Source of the DNA: Actinostola sp. cb2023
Taxonomy: Eukaryota; Cnidaria; Anthozoa; Actiniaria; Actinostolidae
Length of the DNA stretch: 64,000 nt
Reading direction: 5' to 3'
Assembly (NCBI GenBank): GCA_033675265.1
Contig: JAUJYZ010000068.1
Coordinates: 106,001-170,000, forward strand
Within the stretch, counting starts at the first letter, position 1. Every line of letters begins with the position of its first letter. Of this stretch, positions 10,825-21,429 are shown piece after piece. Below the pieces are notes generated by a model. It was not told the DNA's origin. It saw only the letters and a program-made list of their open reading frames with translations, and ran no database searches. Made by a program: the position numbers and the translations under genes.

Positions 10825-11031
10825 ATGCCCCTGAGAATAACTATGATATAACGCGCGCTCCGATTGGCCAAAGGATGCGTTGCGTATGCCGCGTGTTTTA
10901 TGAGATCACACAGCACGCGCGCGCAGATATTCAAACATTTTTTTAAGGAACAAAATTGAAAACTTGCCTTAAAATCATAATTGTATTTTATAAAAGACAA
11001 AGTAAACTCGGCAGCTGTGTTCTATCGAGTT

Positions 11032-11860
11032 TTAGTAGAAACCAACTAGCATACTATCACGAATCCTGCAATCTGATTGGCTAACGTACTCACTATCTAT
11101 TTAACAATTAGACAGCGAGTCCGAGTTGGCTATGAGCAGATAGTCAACGAGGCTCCTGCCGAGTTGACTATCTTAGCTCATAGACAACGAGGGCGAGTTG
11201 TCTAATTGTTTTAGTATAAACAAACTAGCATACTTAATATTATACCAATATTTCTTGTTTAATTTGCATAAGTAAGAAGAATAAGAATTTATGCTAGTCA
11301 TAAGTACACATTTGGCTGAACGAGCTGTTTAGGCCATCAACAAATGGCAAACTAAACCAGAAAAGTTGGTTCTTTTGTTGAAAAACTTTCATAAATCAAA
11401 TAACAAATGAACAAAACACGAGTCGAGAGTGGTGTAGCCTTCGTTTATTACCTTTATCACTATCAGTACTCCCTTTGACTTTGTCTTCGGTAAAGTTGAA
11501 AACTAGATCGGCCCGAAAAATCTTCCTGAACTTTGACGATCGTTTCTCGTTCAGTTTCTGCAGTGTCAGCCAAAGAAAACTTGCTTGAATTGTCAATGAG
11601 ATGTCTATATTTATGTGCTAATTCCATTTCTTGTTCTTGAGATTTGTTTCTCGGTCTATTTTAGTTCTTTTTAGCGAGAAAACAACTATCGGGACAAGAC
11701 GTTTGTCCGCCATCTTGCTTCATCGCCGTTCACGACATTGGTTACCATGGTGATTCGCTACTAGGGGACTATCACTATTAGACCCCTAGTAGCGTAGCCA
11801 ATCAGATTGCAGGATATGTGATAGACCACTAGTTTGTTTATACTAATGAGTGATAGATAG
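11032..11860. mobile_element. Inverted-repeat DNA element, nested
   Basis: The left end (TAGTAGAAACCAACTAGC... ATCCTGCAATCTGATTGGC) and the right end (GCCAATCAGATTGCAGGAT...CTAGTTTGTTTATACTA) are reverse complements of about 50 bp. The left end occurs again, inverted, at 60502-60534, so it is a dispersed family. A second hairpin repeat is nested at about 11103-11213. On the minus strand between 11.4 and 11.7 kb there are short open frames (one with a MADKRLVP start) that could be remnants of a coding part; I do not recognise them. Confidence 0.6.
11103..11213. repeat. Hairpin MITE, AACAATTAGAC family
   Basis: The sequence starts AACAATTAGAC and ends GTCTAATTGTT, with inner arms GAGTTGGCTATGAG / CTCATAGACAACG. 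It is a short palindromic repeat. Related hairpins lie at about 11960-12075 and 48237-48340. Confidence 0.65.
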
Positions 11861-11959
11861 TGAGTAGCGAAAAAGCCAGGCGTTTTGAACAAAAATATAG
11901 CGAAAAATCACTAAATATTGGTATAAATTCGAAGGTAATGTGCTAGTTGGTTTGTACTA

Positions 11960-12180
11960 AAACAATTAGATTACTCGTTCCCGTTTTCTATGAGTTCAAA
12001 TAGTCAACTCGACGATACTCACCTCGTTGACTATTGACTCATAGAAAACGAGAACGAGTAGTCTAATTGTTAAATAGAAGAACTTGGGAATTGAAAGAAG
12101 ATGCGAGAAGTGCGAGTCTTCTTCCAATTCCCGCGTGCTTCTGTTTAACAATTAGTAAGACTACGAGTTCGAGTCAATAG
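11960..12180. repeat. Hairpin MITE copy plus partial third copy
   Basis: AACAATTAGATTACTCG at 11961 and CGAGTAGTCTAATTGTT near 12055-12072 form another copy of the AACAATTAG hairpin family. A partial further copy begins near 12146 with AACAATTAGTAAGAC. This block ends about 50 bp before the third exon of the TNFR-like gene, so it lies in its next intron or 3' flank. Confidence 0.6.
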
Positions 12181-12233
12181 TCAACGAATAGCGACTACCT
12201 GTGGCTAGCCTTGCAACATCCAATAATACTCAC

Positions 12234-12534
12234 TATCACGATGTTGTTTCTGCATTTGGACAGCAGTTTACGCAGTCTTCTTGCAGATAACGTTTTCACG
12301 CGGAAAACATCTTTCAACTGAACATCAACACGACTTGTCTTTGTATTTTTTGGTTGTTTGAAAGTAGGGCACGTTTTTGTACATCCCTTCAGAGGACGAC
12401 AGCTACAATGTCCCATTCCAGCATCTACACATTCTTGTTTCACAAACTGTTTTCTGAAGTTATTTTGACGGTCAAAAATATTTCCACAACAATGGCTGCA
12501 TGGCAGACAACTACTATCGTCCGCGGTGTAGAAC
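12234..12534 (-). CDS. TNFR-like gene, exon 3
   Basis: This 301-nt exon is bounded by an acceptor (TCAATCAG at 12535-12542) and a GTGAGT donor. It enters in phase 2 and leaves in phase 0, which fits exon 2. It continues the cysteine-rich ectodomain (GFYTADDSSCLPC, then CSHCCG, then GHCSCRPLKGCTKTC) and moves into a Lys/Arg-rich stretch, ending NNIVI. The start of a hydrophobic run at the end suggests that the membrane segment comes from the next exon. That exon was not identified; it could lie within the repeat mosaic to the left or beyond the BEL/Pao element. Confidence 0.8.
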
Positions 12535-12660
12535 CTGATTGACATGCAAGAGATGGAACAAGACACACATAAAAACACTGGTAAAAAGGTGAGCATGAGA
12601 AAAACACAAAAATTCACAAACAAATTAATAAATAAATAATCGATGATGTTATTTTAGCAA

Positions 12661-14163
12661 CATAGTCTCTCATATATAGTCTGTCATAGTCTGTCATAGT
12701 CTGTCATAGTCTGTCATAGTCTGTCATAGTCTGTCATAGTCTGTCATAGTCTGTCATAGTCTCTCATAGTCTCTCATAGTCTCTCATAGTCTCTCATAGT
12801 CTCTCATAGTCTCTCATAGTCTCTCATAGTCTGTCATAGTCTGTCATAGTCTCTCATAGTCTCTCATAGTCTCTCATAGTCTCTCATAGTCTGTCATAGT
12901 CTGTCATATATAGTCTGTCATAGTCTGTCATAGTCTGTCATAGTCTGTCATAGTCTGTCATAGTCTGTCATAGTCTGTCATAGTCTGTCATAGTCTGTCA
13001 TAGTCTGTCATAGTCTGTCATAGTCTGTCATAGTCTGTCATAGTCTGTCATAGTCTGTCATAGTCTGTCATAGTCTGTCATAGTCTCTCATAGTCTCTCA
13101 TAGTCTGTCATAGTCTGTCATAGTCTGTCATATATAGTCTGTCATAGTCTGTCATAGTCTGTCATAGTCTGTCATATAGTCTGTCATAGTCTGTCATAGT
13201 CTGTCATAGTCTGTCATAGTCTCTCATAGTCTGTCATAGTCTCTCATAGTCTCTCATATATAGTCTGTCATAGTCTGTCATAGTCTGTCATAGTCTGTCA
13301 TAGTCTGTCATAGTCTGTCATAGTCTGTCATAGTCTGTCATAGTCTGTCATAGTCTGTCATAGTCTGTCATAGTCTGTCATAGTCTGTCATAGTCTGTCA
13401 TAGTCTGTCATAGTCTGTCATAGTCTGTCATAGTCTGTCATAGTCTGTCATAGTCTGTCATAGTCTGTCATAGTCTGTCATAGTCTGTCATAGTCTGTCA
13501 TAGTCTGTCATAGTCTGTCATAGTCTGTCATAGTCTGTCATAGTCTGTCATAGTCTGTCATAGTCTGTCATAGTCTGTCATAGTCTGTCATAGTCTGTCA
13601 TAGTCTGTCATAGTCTGTCATAGTCTGTCATAGTCTGTCATAGTCTGTCATAGTCTGTCATAGTCTGTCATAGTCTGTCATAGTCTGTCATAGTCTGTCA
13701 TAGTCTGTCATAGTCTCTCATAGTCTCTCATAGTCTCTCATAGTCTGTCATAGTCTCTCATAGTCTCTCATAGTCTCTCATAGTCTCTCATAGTCTCTCA
13801 GTAGTCTCTCATAGTCTCTCAAAGTCTGTCATAGTCTGTCATAGTCTGTCATAGTCTGTCATAGTCTGTCATAGTCTGTCATAGTCTGTCATAGTCTCTC
13901 AGTAGTCTCTCATAGTCTCTCAAAGTCTCTCATAGTCTGTCATAGTCTGTCATAGTCTCTCATAGTCTCTCATAGTCTGTCATAGTCTCTCATAGTCTCT
14001 CATAGTCTCTCAGTAGTCTCTCATAGTCTCTCATAGTCTCTCATAGTCTCTCATAGTCTGTCATAGTCTCTCATAGTCTCTCATAGTCTCTCATAGTCTC
14101 TCAGTAGTCTCTCATAGTCTCTCAAAGTCTCTCATAGTCTGTCATAGTCTCTCATAGTCTCTA
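12661..14163. repeat. Decamer minisatellite in TNFR intron 2
   Basis: About 150 copies of CATAGTCTGT alternate with the one-base variant CATAGTCTCT. Occasional units are expanded to CATATATAGTCTGT or changed to CAGTAGTCT. The two unit types occur in runs, which is typical of unequal exchange. The array fills most of the 2.0-kb intron between exons 2 and 3. Confidence 0.95.
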
Positions 14164-14570
14164 GCATAGCCTTTCGGCATAAAAAAGTTGAATGGTGCAT
14201 GAGTTGTCTCTGCTGCAGGCCATTTAATGGGCGTGCTTGATTCATATGTTTGTGGATTGGAAATAAATCTTATAAAAAATGAATCCTGGTTTAACTACTT
14301 TTATATTCCAAGCGTAATGGAAACCATTTTCTTGCCAATATGTTTCTAAAAATAGCCTGATCGTGGAATATGGTGCCTCAGGAGAGTAGAACATGTGGAA
14401 ACCCCTATTGATGGGCTCCTGGTCTTATTTCTTTCATTCGTTCATATATTTCTCAATCTAACTATCCACCCTTCATTCACTCTCTCATCGCCAAACAGTA
14501 AGCTGAAAATAAAACGGCATCCATTTTAAGTCAAAAGTCCTTCGTTCTTCATTCATACCTATTTACTTAC

Positions 14571-14884
14571 CCTTTTTTGCATGTCCCGCATTTAAGGTCA
14601 TGTGTGGCGTTACATGGATACACCATTACTCTATTCCTTGGACACTCACTGCTACATTCTTGACAAACAATTGATTGTTTACTCTTATACGTGTATTCGT
14701 CGCATGGTTGACAACTTGGTCGTGGTTTGTTGATGTTTCCACGATGATCTTGTTGATAACCACAATGGGTCGTGTACATCTGACCCGCGGGACATGCGCG
14801 ACAAGTGCGGCACTTAGTTTCACCGTTCAGTAAAAACTGGTTCTCTTCACAATCGTCCAGGTTACCGGCCAGAATAGCAAGTAC
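14571..14884 (-). CDS. TNFR-like gene, exon 2 (cysteine-rich domains)
   Basis: This 314-nt exon has a TTTGTAG acceptor and a GTAAGT donor and is phase 0 to phase 2. The protein reads VLAILAGN, completing a signal peptide, then DDCEENQF and the pattern CRTCRACPAGQ...HCG...CQPCDEYTYKS...CQECSSECP...C.....LKCGTC. That is the C-x2-C / C-x-x-C spacing of TNF-receptor cysteine-rich domains, here about two and a half modules with exon 3. The predicted role is a cell-surface receptor for a TNF-like ligand. The particular subfamily cannot be told from the ectodomain alone. Confidence 0.88.
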
Positions 14885-14937
14885 CTACAAACAATAGTTT
14901 GTGATTAGACTTGCTTCAGTGATGCTGCATCATTGTT

Positions 14938-15418
14938 CGGTTGGCTCAGTTGGTTGAGTACCGGTCTATTGTGCGGGAGGTTCGTGGTTCAAGTCCCGAC
15001 CATTACTCAGGGTCTTTTAAGGTCTAACCATTTGCAGATGTAATTACAAAGGCAGCACCTTCTCCTCATTAATTTTAAATTTACATCTGCAAATGGTTAG
15101 ACCTTCACGTCTTCTCGGATAAGGACGTTAAACCGTAGGCCCTGTCTCCCGACCCTAATCTAATCTGTTCACGGGGGACATTAAAGAACCTGTTGGACTC
15201 TTCGTAAGAGTAGAGGATTGTTACCCGGTTCAACAGCCTACTTCAAATTGGAGGCATAACATACTAACGTACTAACTCCTCATGATTGTAAGCTGCTCGG
15301 CTGCCGTAGGCGCCTTTCATATGCAGCCCGAAAAATTCATCCATCGGTTGCAAAGCGCATTGGAACGAATGTGAAATGCGCTATATAAGAACGACCTTTA
15401 TTTTTATTTATTATTAAG
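14938..15418 (+). mobile_element. tRNA-derived SINE
   Basis: The head looks like a tRNA gene: an A box TGGCTCAGTTGG at 14942-14953 and a B box GGTTCAAGTCC at 14986-14996. It continues into a body with CTCGGATAAGGACGTTAAACCG and ends with AATGCGCTATATAAGAACG and a T-rich tail. An internal inverted repeat (GTCTAACCATTTGCAGATGTAA) occurs at about 15022-15043 and 15082-15104. It is not a functional tRNA gene because no cloverleaf 3' half follows. It sits in TNFR intron 1, opposite to the gene. Similar tails occur near 20775 and 28770. Confidence 0.8.
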
Positions 15419-15724
15419 TCTATGACAGCAAGGGTGTCTGGGAAAGCAGTAGATCACCCACATTTCATGCAAGTACCTAGACTGAGATACGCAAGTTCGA
15501 TTGTAGTTCGTCGGAATCAAGTCTGGTAAAATGATATGAAAAAATGGTCGAAATCGTCAACCCTTTTACTCGAAAGCCATCCCCCAGGGACGACGCCCCT
15601 CTTCCATGTGATCTACGTATCAAAGTTATTTCACTAAAACCCCCAAAAAGGTATTTGGGTGAGGTGCTTAATCAAACCGGCCATACACCTATCCCTTTAG
15701 TAACTAACTAGCTGCATATAGACA

Positions 15725-15826
15725 AGTAGCACCACAACTACAACTAGCACCACAACTACAACTACCACCACAACTACAACTACCACCACAACTACAACTA
15801 CCATAACTTCAACTACGACCACAAAA
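15725..15826. repeat. CACCACAACTACAACTA satellite, reversed block
   Basis: Six to seven units of a roughly 15-bp repeat made of CCACAACTACAACTA precede the large GT-rich satellite and are its reverse complement. The two blocks meet at about 15830, making a potential long hairpin. Confidence 0.85.
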
Positions 15827-15833
15827 ACATACA

Positions 15834-18800
15834 GGTTGTAGTGGTGGTGGTAGTTTTAGTGGTGATGGTTGTTGTAGTGGTGGTGGTTGTAGTTGTGGTG
15901 GTTGTAGTGGTGGTGGTGGTTGTAGTAGTGGTGGTTGTTGTTGTAGTGGTGGTGGTTGTGGTGGTGGTGGTTGTAGTGGTAGAGGTAGTGGTGGTGGTAG
16001 TGGTAGTGGTGGTAGTGGTAGTGGTAGTGGTAGAGGTAGTGGTGGTGGTAGTGGTAGTAGTGGTAGTGGTAGTGGTAGTGGTAGTGGTAGTGGTAGTGGT
16101 AGTGGTAGTGGTAGTGGTAGTGGTAGTGGTAGTGGTAGTGGTAGTGGTAGTGGTAGTGGTAGTGGTAGTGGTAGTGGTAGTGGTAGTGGTAGTGGTAGTG
16201 GTAGTGGTAGTGGTAGTGGTAGTGGTAGTGGTAGTGGTAGTGGTAGTGGTAGTGGTGGTAGTGGTAGTGGTAGTGGTAGTGGTGGTAGTGGTAGTGGTAG
16301 TAGGGTAGTGGTAGTGGTGATGGTTGTAGTGATGGTAGTTGTAGTGGTGGTAGTTGTAGTGGTGGTGGTTGTAGTGGTGATAGACGTAGTTGTAGTGGTG
16401 ATAGTTGTAGTGGTGGTAGTTGTAGTGGTGGTGGTACTTGTAATAGTGGTAATTGTAGTGGTGGTAGTTGTAGTGGTGGTAGTTGTAGTTGTAGTGGTGG
16501 TAGTGGTAGTGGTGATGGTTGTAGTGGTGATAGACGTAGTTGTAGTGGTGATAGTTGTAGTGGTGGTAGTTGTAGTGGTGGTAGTTGTAGTGGTGGTAGT
16601 TGTAGTGGTGGTAATTGTAGTAGTGGTAGTGGTGGTAGTTGTAGTGGTGGTAGTTGTAGTTGTGGTAATTGTAGTGGTGGTAGTTGTAGTGCAGTGGTAG
16701 TTGTAGTGGTGGTAGTTGTATTGGTGGTAGTGTTGATGGTGGTAGTTGTGGTAGTGCTGGTAGTGCTGGTAATGCTGGTAGTGCTGGTAGTGCTGGTAGT
16801 GCTGGTATTGCTGGTAGTTGTAATGCTGGTATAGTTGTAGTGGTGGTGGTGGTGGTAGTTGTAGTGGTGGTAGTGGTAGTGTTGATCGATGGTTGTAGTG
16901 GTGGTAGTGGTGGTAGTTCCAGTGATGGTAGTTGTAGTGGTGGTAGTTAAGTAGTTGTGGTGATAGTTGTAGTGGTGGTAGTTGTAGTTGTAGTGGTGGT
17001 AGTTGTAGTAGTAGTTGTGGTAGTGGTAGTGGTGATGGCTGTAGTGGTGATAGATGTAGTTGTAGTGGTGATAGTTGTAGTGGTGGTAGTTGTAGTGGTG
17101 GTAGTTGTAGTTGTAGTGGTGGTAGTTGTAGTGGTGGTAGTTAAGTAGTTGTGGTGATAGTTGTAGTGGTGGTAGTTGTAGTGGTGGTAGTTGTAGTGGT
17201 GGTAGTTGTAGTTGTAGTGGTGGTAGTGGTAGTGGTGATGGTTGTAGTGGTGATATACGTAGTTGTAGTGGTGATAGTTGTAGTGGTGGTAGTTGTAGTG
17301 GTGGTAGTGGTGATGGTTGTGGTGGTTGTAATGGTGGTAGTTGTAGTGGTTGTAGTTGTAGTTGTAGTGGTGGTAGTGGTAGTGGTGATGGTTGTAGTGG
17401 TGGTAGTTGTAGTGGTGGTAGTTGTAGTTGTAGTTGTAGTTGTAGTTGTAGTGGTGATGGTGGTGGTGCACGTGGTAGTTGTAGTAGTGGTAGCTGTAGT
17501 GGTGGTAGTTGTAGTGGTGGTAGTTGTAGCTGTAGTTGTAGTGGTGGTGGTGGTGGTGCACGTGGTAGTGGTAGTAGTGGTACGTAGCTGTAGTGGTGGT
17601 AGTTGTAGTGGTGGTGGTGGTAGTTGTAGTGGTGGTGGTGGTAGTTGTAGTGGTGTTAGTTGTAGTTGTAGTTGTAGTGGTGGTAGTTGTAGTGGTTGTA
17701 GTTGTGGTGGTGCTAGTTGTAGTGGTGGTAGTTGTAGTGGTGGTAGTGGTAGTGGTGATGGTTGTAGTGGTGATAGACGTAGTTGTAGTGGTGATAGTTG
17801 TAGTGGTGGTAGTTCAGTGTAGTTGTAGTGGTGGTAGTGGTAGTGGTAGTGGTGATGGTTCTAGTGATGGTAGTTATAATGGTGGTAGTTGTAGTGGTGG
17901 TGGTAGCTGTAGTGGTGGTAGTTGTACTGGTGGTAGTTGTAGTGGTGGTAGTTGTAGTGGTGGTAGTTGTAGTGGTGGTAGTTGTAGTGGTGGTAGTGGT
18001 AGTAGTGATGGTTGTAGTGGTGATAGACGTAGTTGTAGTGGTGATAGTTGTAGTGGTGGTAGTTGTAGTGGTAGTGGTGGTAGTTGTAGTGGTGATGGTT
18101 GTAGTGGTGATAGACGTAGTTGTAGTGGTGATAGTTGTAGTGGTGGTAGTTGTTGTTGTAGTGGTGGTAGTGGTAGTGGTGATAGACGTAGTTGTAGTGG
18201 TGATGGATCTAGTGGTGGTAGTTTTAGTGGTAGCAGTTGTAGTGGTGGTAGTGGTGGTGGTGGTAGTTGTAGTGGTGGCAGTTGTAGTAGTGGTAGTTGT
18301 GGTGGTGGTAGTTGTAGTTGTAGTGGTGGTAGTTGTAGTGGTGGTAGTTGTAGTTGTAGTTGTAGTGGTAGTAGTTGTAGTTGTAGTGGTGGTAGTGGTA
18401 GTGGTGATGGTTGTAGTGGTGATAGACGTAGTTGTAGTGGTGATAGTTGTAGTAGTGGTAGTGGTAATGGTTGTAGTGGTGGTAGTTGTAGTGGTGGTAG
18501 TTGTAGTGGTGGTAATTGTAGTAGTGGTAGTGGTGGTAGTTGTAGTGGTGATGGTTGTAGTGGTGGTAGTGGTGATGGTTGTAGTGGTGGTAGTTGAAGT
18601 GGTGGTAGTTGTAGTTGTGGTAATTGTAGTGGTGGTAGTTGTAGTGCAGTGGTAGTTGTAGTGGTGGTAGTTGTATTGGTGGTAGTGTTGATGGTGGTAG
18701 ATGTGTGGTAGTGCTGGTAGTTGTAGTGCTGGTATAGTTGTAGTGCTGGTAGTGCTTGTAGTGCTGGTAATGCTGGTAGTGCTGGTAGTGCTGGTATTGC

Positions 18801-19258
18801 TGGTAGTTGTAATGCTGGTATAGTTGTAGTGGTGGTGGTGGTGGTAGTTGTAGTGGTGGTAGTGGTAGTGTTGATCGATGGTTGTAGTGGTGGTAGTGGT
18901 GGTAGTTCTAGTGATGGTAGTTGTAGTGGTGGTAGTTAAGTAGTTGTGGTGATAGTTGTAGTGGTGGTAGTTGTAGTTGTAGTGGTGGTAGTTGTAGCTG
19001 TAGTTGTAGTGGTGGTGGTGGTGGTGCACGTGGTAGTTGTAGTAGTGGTAGCTGTAGTGGTGGTAGTTGTAGTGGTGGTGGTGGTAGTTGTAGTGGTGGT
19101 GGTGGTAGTTGTAGTGGTGTTAGTTGTAGTTGTAGTTGTAGTGGTGGTGGTGGTGGTGGTGGTGCACGTGGTAGTTGTAGTAGTGGTAGCTGTAGTGGTG
19201 GTAGCTGTAGTGGTGGTAGTTGTAGTGGTGGTGGTGCTAGTTGTAGTGGTGCTAGTAG
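15834..19258. repeat. GT-rich satellite, GTAGTGGTG/GTAGTTGTAG
   Basis: About 3.4 kb of short units (GTAGTGGTG, GTAGTTGTA, GTGGTAGTG) on the plus strand. There is a pure GTAGTG run at about 16070-16250 and GCTGGTAGT variants at about 16750-16830 and 18700-18800. A block near 16690-17010 (with GTGTTGATCGATGG) recurs near 18650-19000, a higher-order duplication about 1.95 kb apart. All frames are open, producing meaningless poly-V, SCSGG or poly-T frames. It fills most of TNFR intron 1. Confidence 0.95.
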
Positions 19259-19482
19259 TCTTTGTTCAGCTATAGTTATTACGAGGTCCAACAAGGGATA
19301 GGTGTGCGTATGGTTTGACTACACCCATTTTGTATAGAACACTAAGAGTACAGCAAGTCTTAGCCGAACTTTTCAAAACTGATGGCAACAGGGAAGAATC
19401 ATCACTGTTAGTTATAAAGCGACGTATATTAAACACGGTAGGAGATATCCATATTCGATTACATTTGATACTAGATTACTAC

Positions 19483-19556
19483 TACTACTAATAATAAAAA
19501 AAAAAAAAATAATAATAATATAAAATAAAATAATAATAATAATAATAACTTTTAAT
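19483..19556. repeat. AT-rich simple repeat
   Basis: TAC/TAA trinucleotides grade into a poly-A run and AAT/TAAAA units. Confidence 0.85.
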
Positions 19557-19829
19557 TATTATACACGATAAATGGTTAAAGCTACAGCTTGTGTAAAACA
19601 TCAATGATACTATAAAAGCTATTTGATCTAGTTTGTATAATACGCGAGGGTAGTGTTGCCACGTGGGTATTGGGTGTGTCAAACACTATAGAACAAAACG
19701 TATTTAAATAAACCAACAGTATAACATATAGACTTGTAAGTAATATAGAAATACTGGTCATCACACAATTGTATGCATAGTATAATATCATGGAAACTCA
19801 ATGTATAAATACAATAAACCAGTGCTAAC

Positions 19830-19877
19830 CTGTATTAAGAACCAAAGGAACATCATCATGGCGCCGAAACGATCCAT
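19830..19877 (-). CDS. TNFR-like gene, exon 1 (start, signal peptide)
   Basis: On the minus strand an ATG opens a 16-codon exon, MDRFGAMMMFLWFLIQ, followed by a GTTAGC donor in phase 0. Joined to VLAILAGN of exon 2 it forms a typical signal peptide. I chose this ATG because it precedes the hydrophobic core. The same exon has three further ATGs at the MMM, so the exact start could be slightly later. The promoter would lie to the right, above about 19.9 kb. Confidence 0.72.
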
Positions 19878-20096
19878 TTCACAGCTCACCAGGACGGCTC
19901 TGACTTTTTTTCCTTTTTTGACTTATCGTTAGCTATCTTAAGGGTAACGAAATTCAAAGATATTTACAGCTTACTTCTAGCTCGTTTATAGTAGTATTTA
20001 GCAAGAGAGAAACCAAAGAACCGCGTCTAGTAGTGTCACTGAGTAGTAACTATTAATTATTCATAGAATAGATATTTACTGAAGGGATTGTTATTA

Positions 20097-20379
20097 TATA
20101 GCTAATTGCATAATCGTTGTCGGGTTGAAAACCATAAATCATCGAAGCTGAGACCGCAAGGATGGGTGGGAAATCAGTTCATGAGCCACATACATGCAGA
20201 TATATTCAATGTTCTCGTAGTTTTGAAGGTATTTGAGCTATTTAACTAAGATCCTACAAGTCTGGATAAAAAGGTCGATCGTTTGACGGTGTTATTCGAG
20301 AGTTTTAATTACCCAGAATCCTTTTGGCCATAGCTTTCATGATTTTCAACCCGACAACGATTATGCAATTAGCTATATA
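20097..20379. mobile_element. MITE with 35-bp terminal inverted repeats
   Basis: The left end TAGCTAATTGCATAATCG plus TTGTCGGGTTGAAAA is the exact reverse complement of the right end. The element is about 280 bp and has no coding capacity. The flanks allow a TA duplication. Confidence 0.8.
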
Positions 20380-20799
20380 TGGACGCGCGCAGATATGAAC
20401 TTTGACGATAAGTGAAACTAATACTAATCGTTTTAGAAGAAAATGTTACCTCCATGCATAAATCCGTTACATAATAAGGCCAAGGCCATCCCTTGCTCTA
20501 ATTATATTGATACATGTAGTCGAATCTTTTAGTGGGAGAGGAGTGAAGCAACGTTTAAACGACCACATACATATTCATGGTATGCATGCCAATACTGTGA
20601 TAACTTGACAAAATATTATGGAAATGTAGTTAGAATTTCTGTACATAAACATTCCGCCAAATAATTCACGTGACAACTACTTTTTATCAGTTATTTTAGT
20701 TTGTTTTTAGTATTTCATTTAATTATTTCTTGATAATTTGTTTATTTTTTATAATATGAGCATTGAGATTTATATGTAATGCGCTTTTTCAAGAATTAA

Positions 20800-20832
<33 letters not shown>
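20800..20832. repeat. ATT microsatellite
   Basis: This is a short run of ATT units after a GCGCTTTTTCAAGAATTAAATT stretch resembling SINE tails. Confidence 0.85.
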
Positions 20833-21148
20833 AATATTAAACATTTGTATTATAATTCATGCATATTTAATGTCCTCTTCACCTTCGACTCTGTTAATTT
20901 CCAATATAATTGTGTATCAATACAAACTAGCAGAGATATTGTGATTGTGACTCGTTGACTCCCTTATTTTAATTCATGAATTGTTTATTAGACTAATTTC
21001 AGTCGTTCAGTCGGAGTAACGAAGAAGTCATCAAAGTCCCCACTCATACAGCCGTCGTGTAAGGAATGTGAAATGTTTCGGTTGTTGAAGGTTTTCTCCC
21101 GTGAACACGATCTGTGACGAATAGATTGATGGTCTTATTTCATTATTG

Positions 21149-21159
21149 TAATAATAATA

Positions 21160-21244
<85 letters not shown>

Positions 21245-21287
21245 GATAACTGTAATAATAATAATTACAGTAGTAATGATGATGATG

Positions 21288-21357
<70 letters not shown>

Positions 21358-21415
21358 TAACTGTAATAATAATAATTACAGTAGTAATGATGATGATGAT
21401 AATAATAATAATAGC
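21149..21415. repeat. AAT microsatellite with duplicated insert
   Basis: A long AAT array is interrupted twice by the same roughly 47-bp segment, at 21244-21290 and 21355-21401. The segment holds the palindrome CTGTAATAATAATAATTACAG followed by TAGTAATGATGATGATGATA. Confidence 0.85.
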
Positions 21416-21429
21416 AATAACTAGCAAAT

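Larger units (their letters stand above)
4053..10829 (-). mobile_element. BEL/Pao LTR retrotransposon, complete
   Basis: A 6.8-kb element lies on the minus strand between two 336-bp LTRs (4058-4393 and 10489-10824). It is flanked by a direct 5-bp duplication ATGCC at 4053-4057 and 10825-10829. The inner order on the minus strand is gag (DUF1759 type), zinc knuckles, aspartic protease, reverse transcriptase, RNase H, integrase and a C-terminal DUF5641-like domain, which is the BEL/Pao order. Both LTRs look identical, which means a recent insertion. The reading frame nevertheless changes at about 9.92, 8.80, 7.83 and 4.81 kb, so either the copy died quickly or the assembly carries indel errors. 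No envelope-like frame is seen. Confidence 0.95.

Noticed and set aside
14938..15010. Functional tRNA gene
   Set aside because: A and B boxes are present but no full cloverleaf; it leads into a SINE body and tail.
15841..19275. Long poly-V, SCSGG and poly-T reading frames up to 438 codons
   Set aside because: Low-complexity satellite inside a TNFR intron; all frames are open on both strands.
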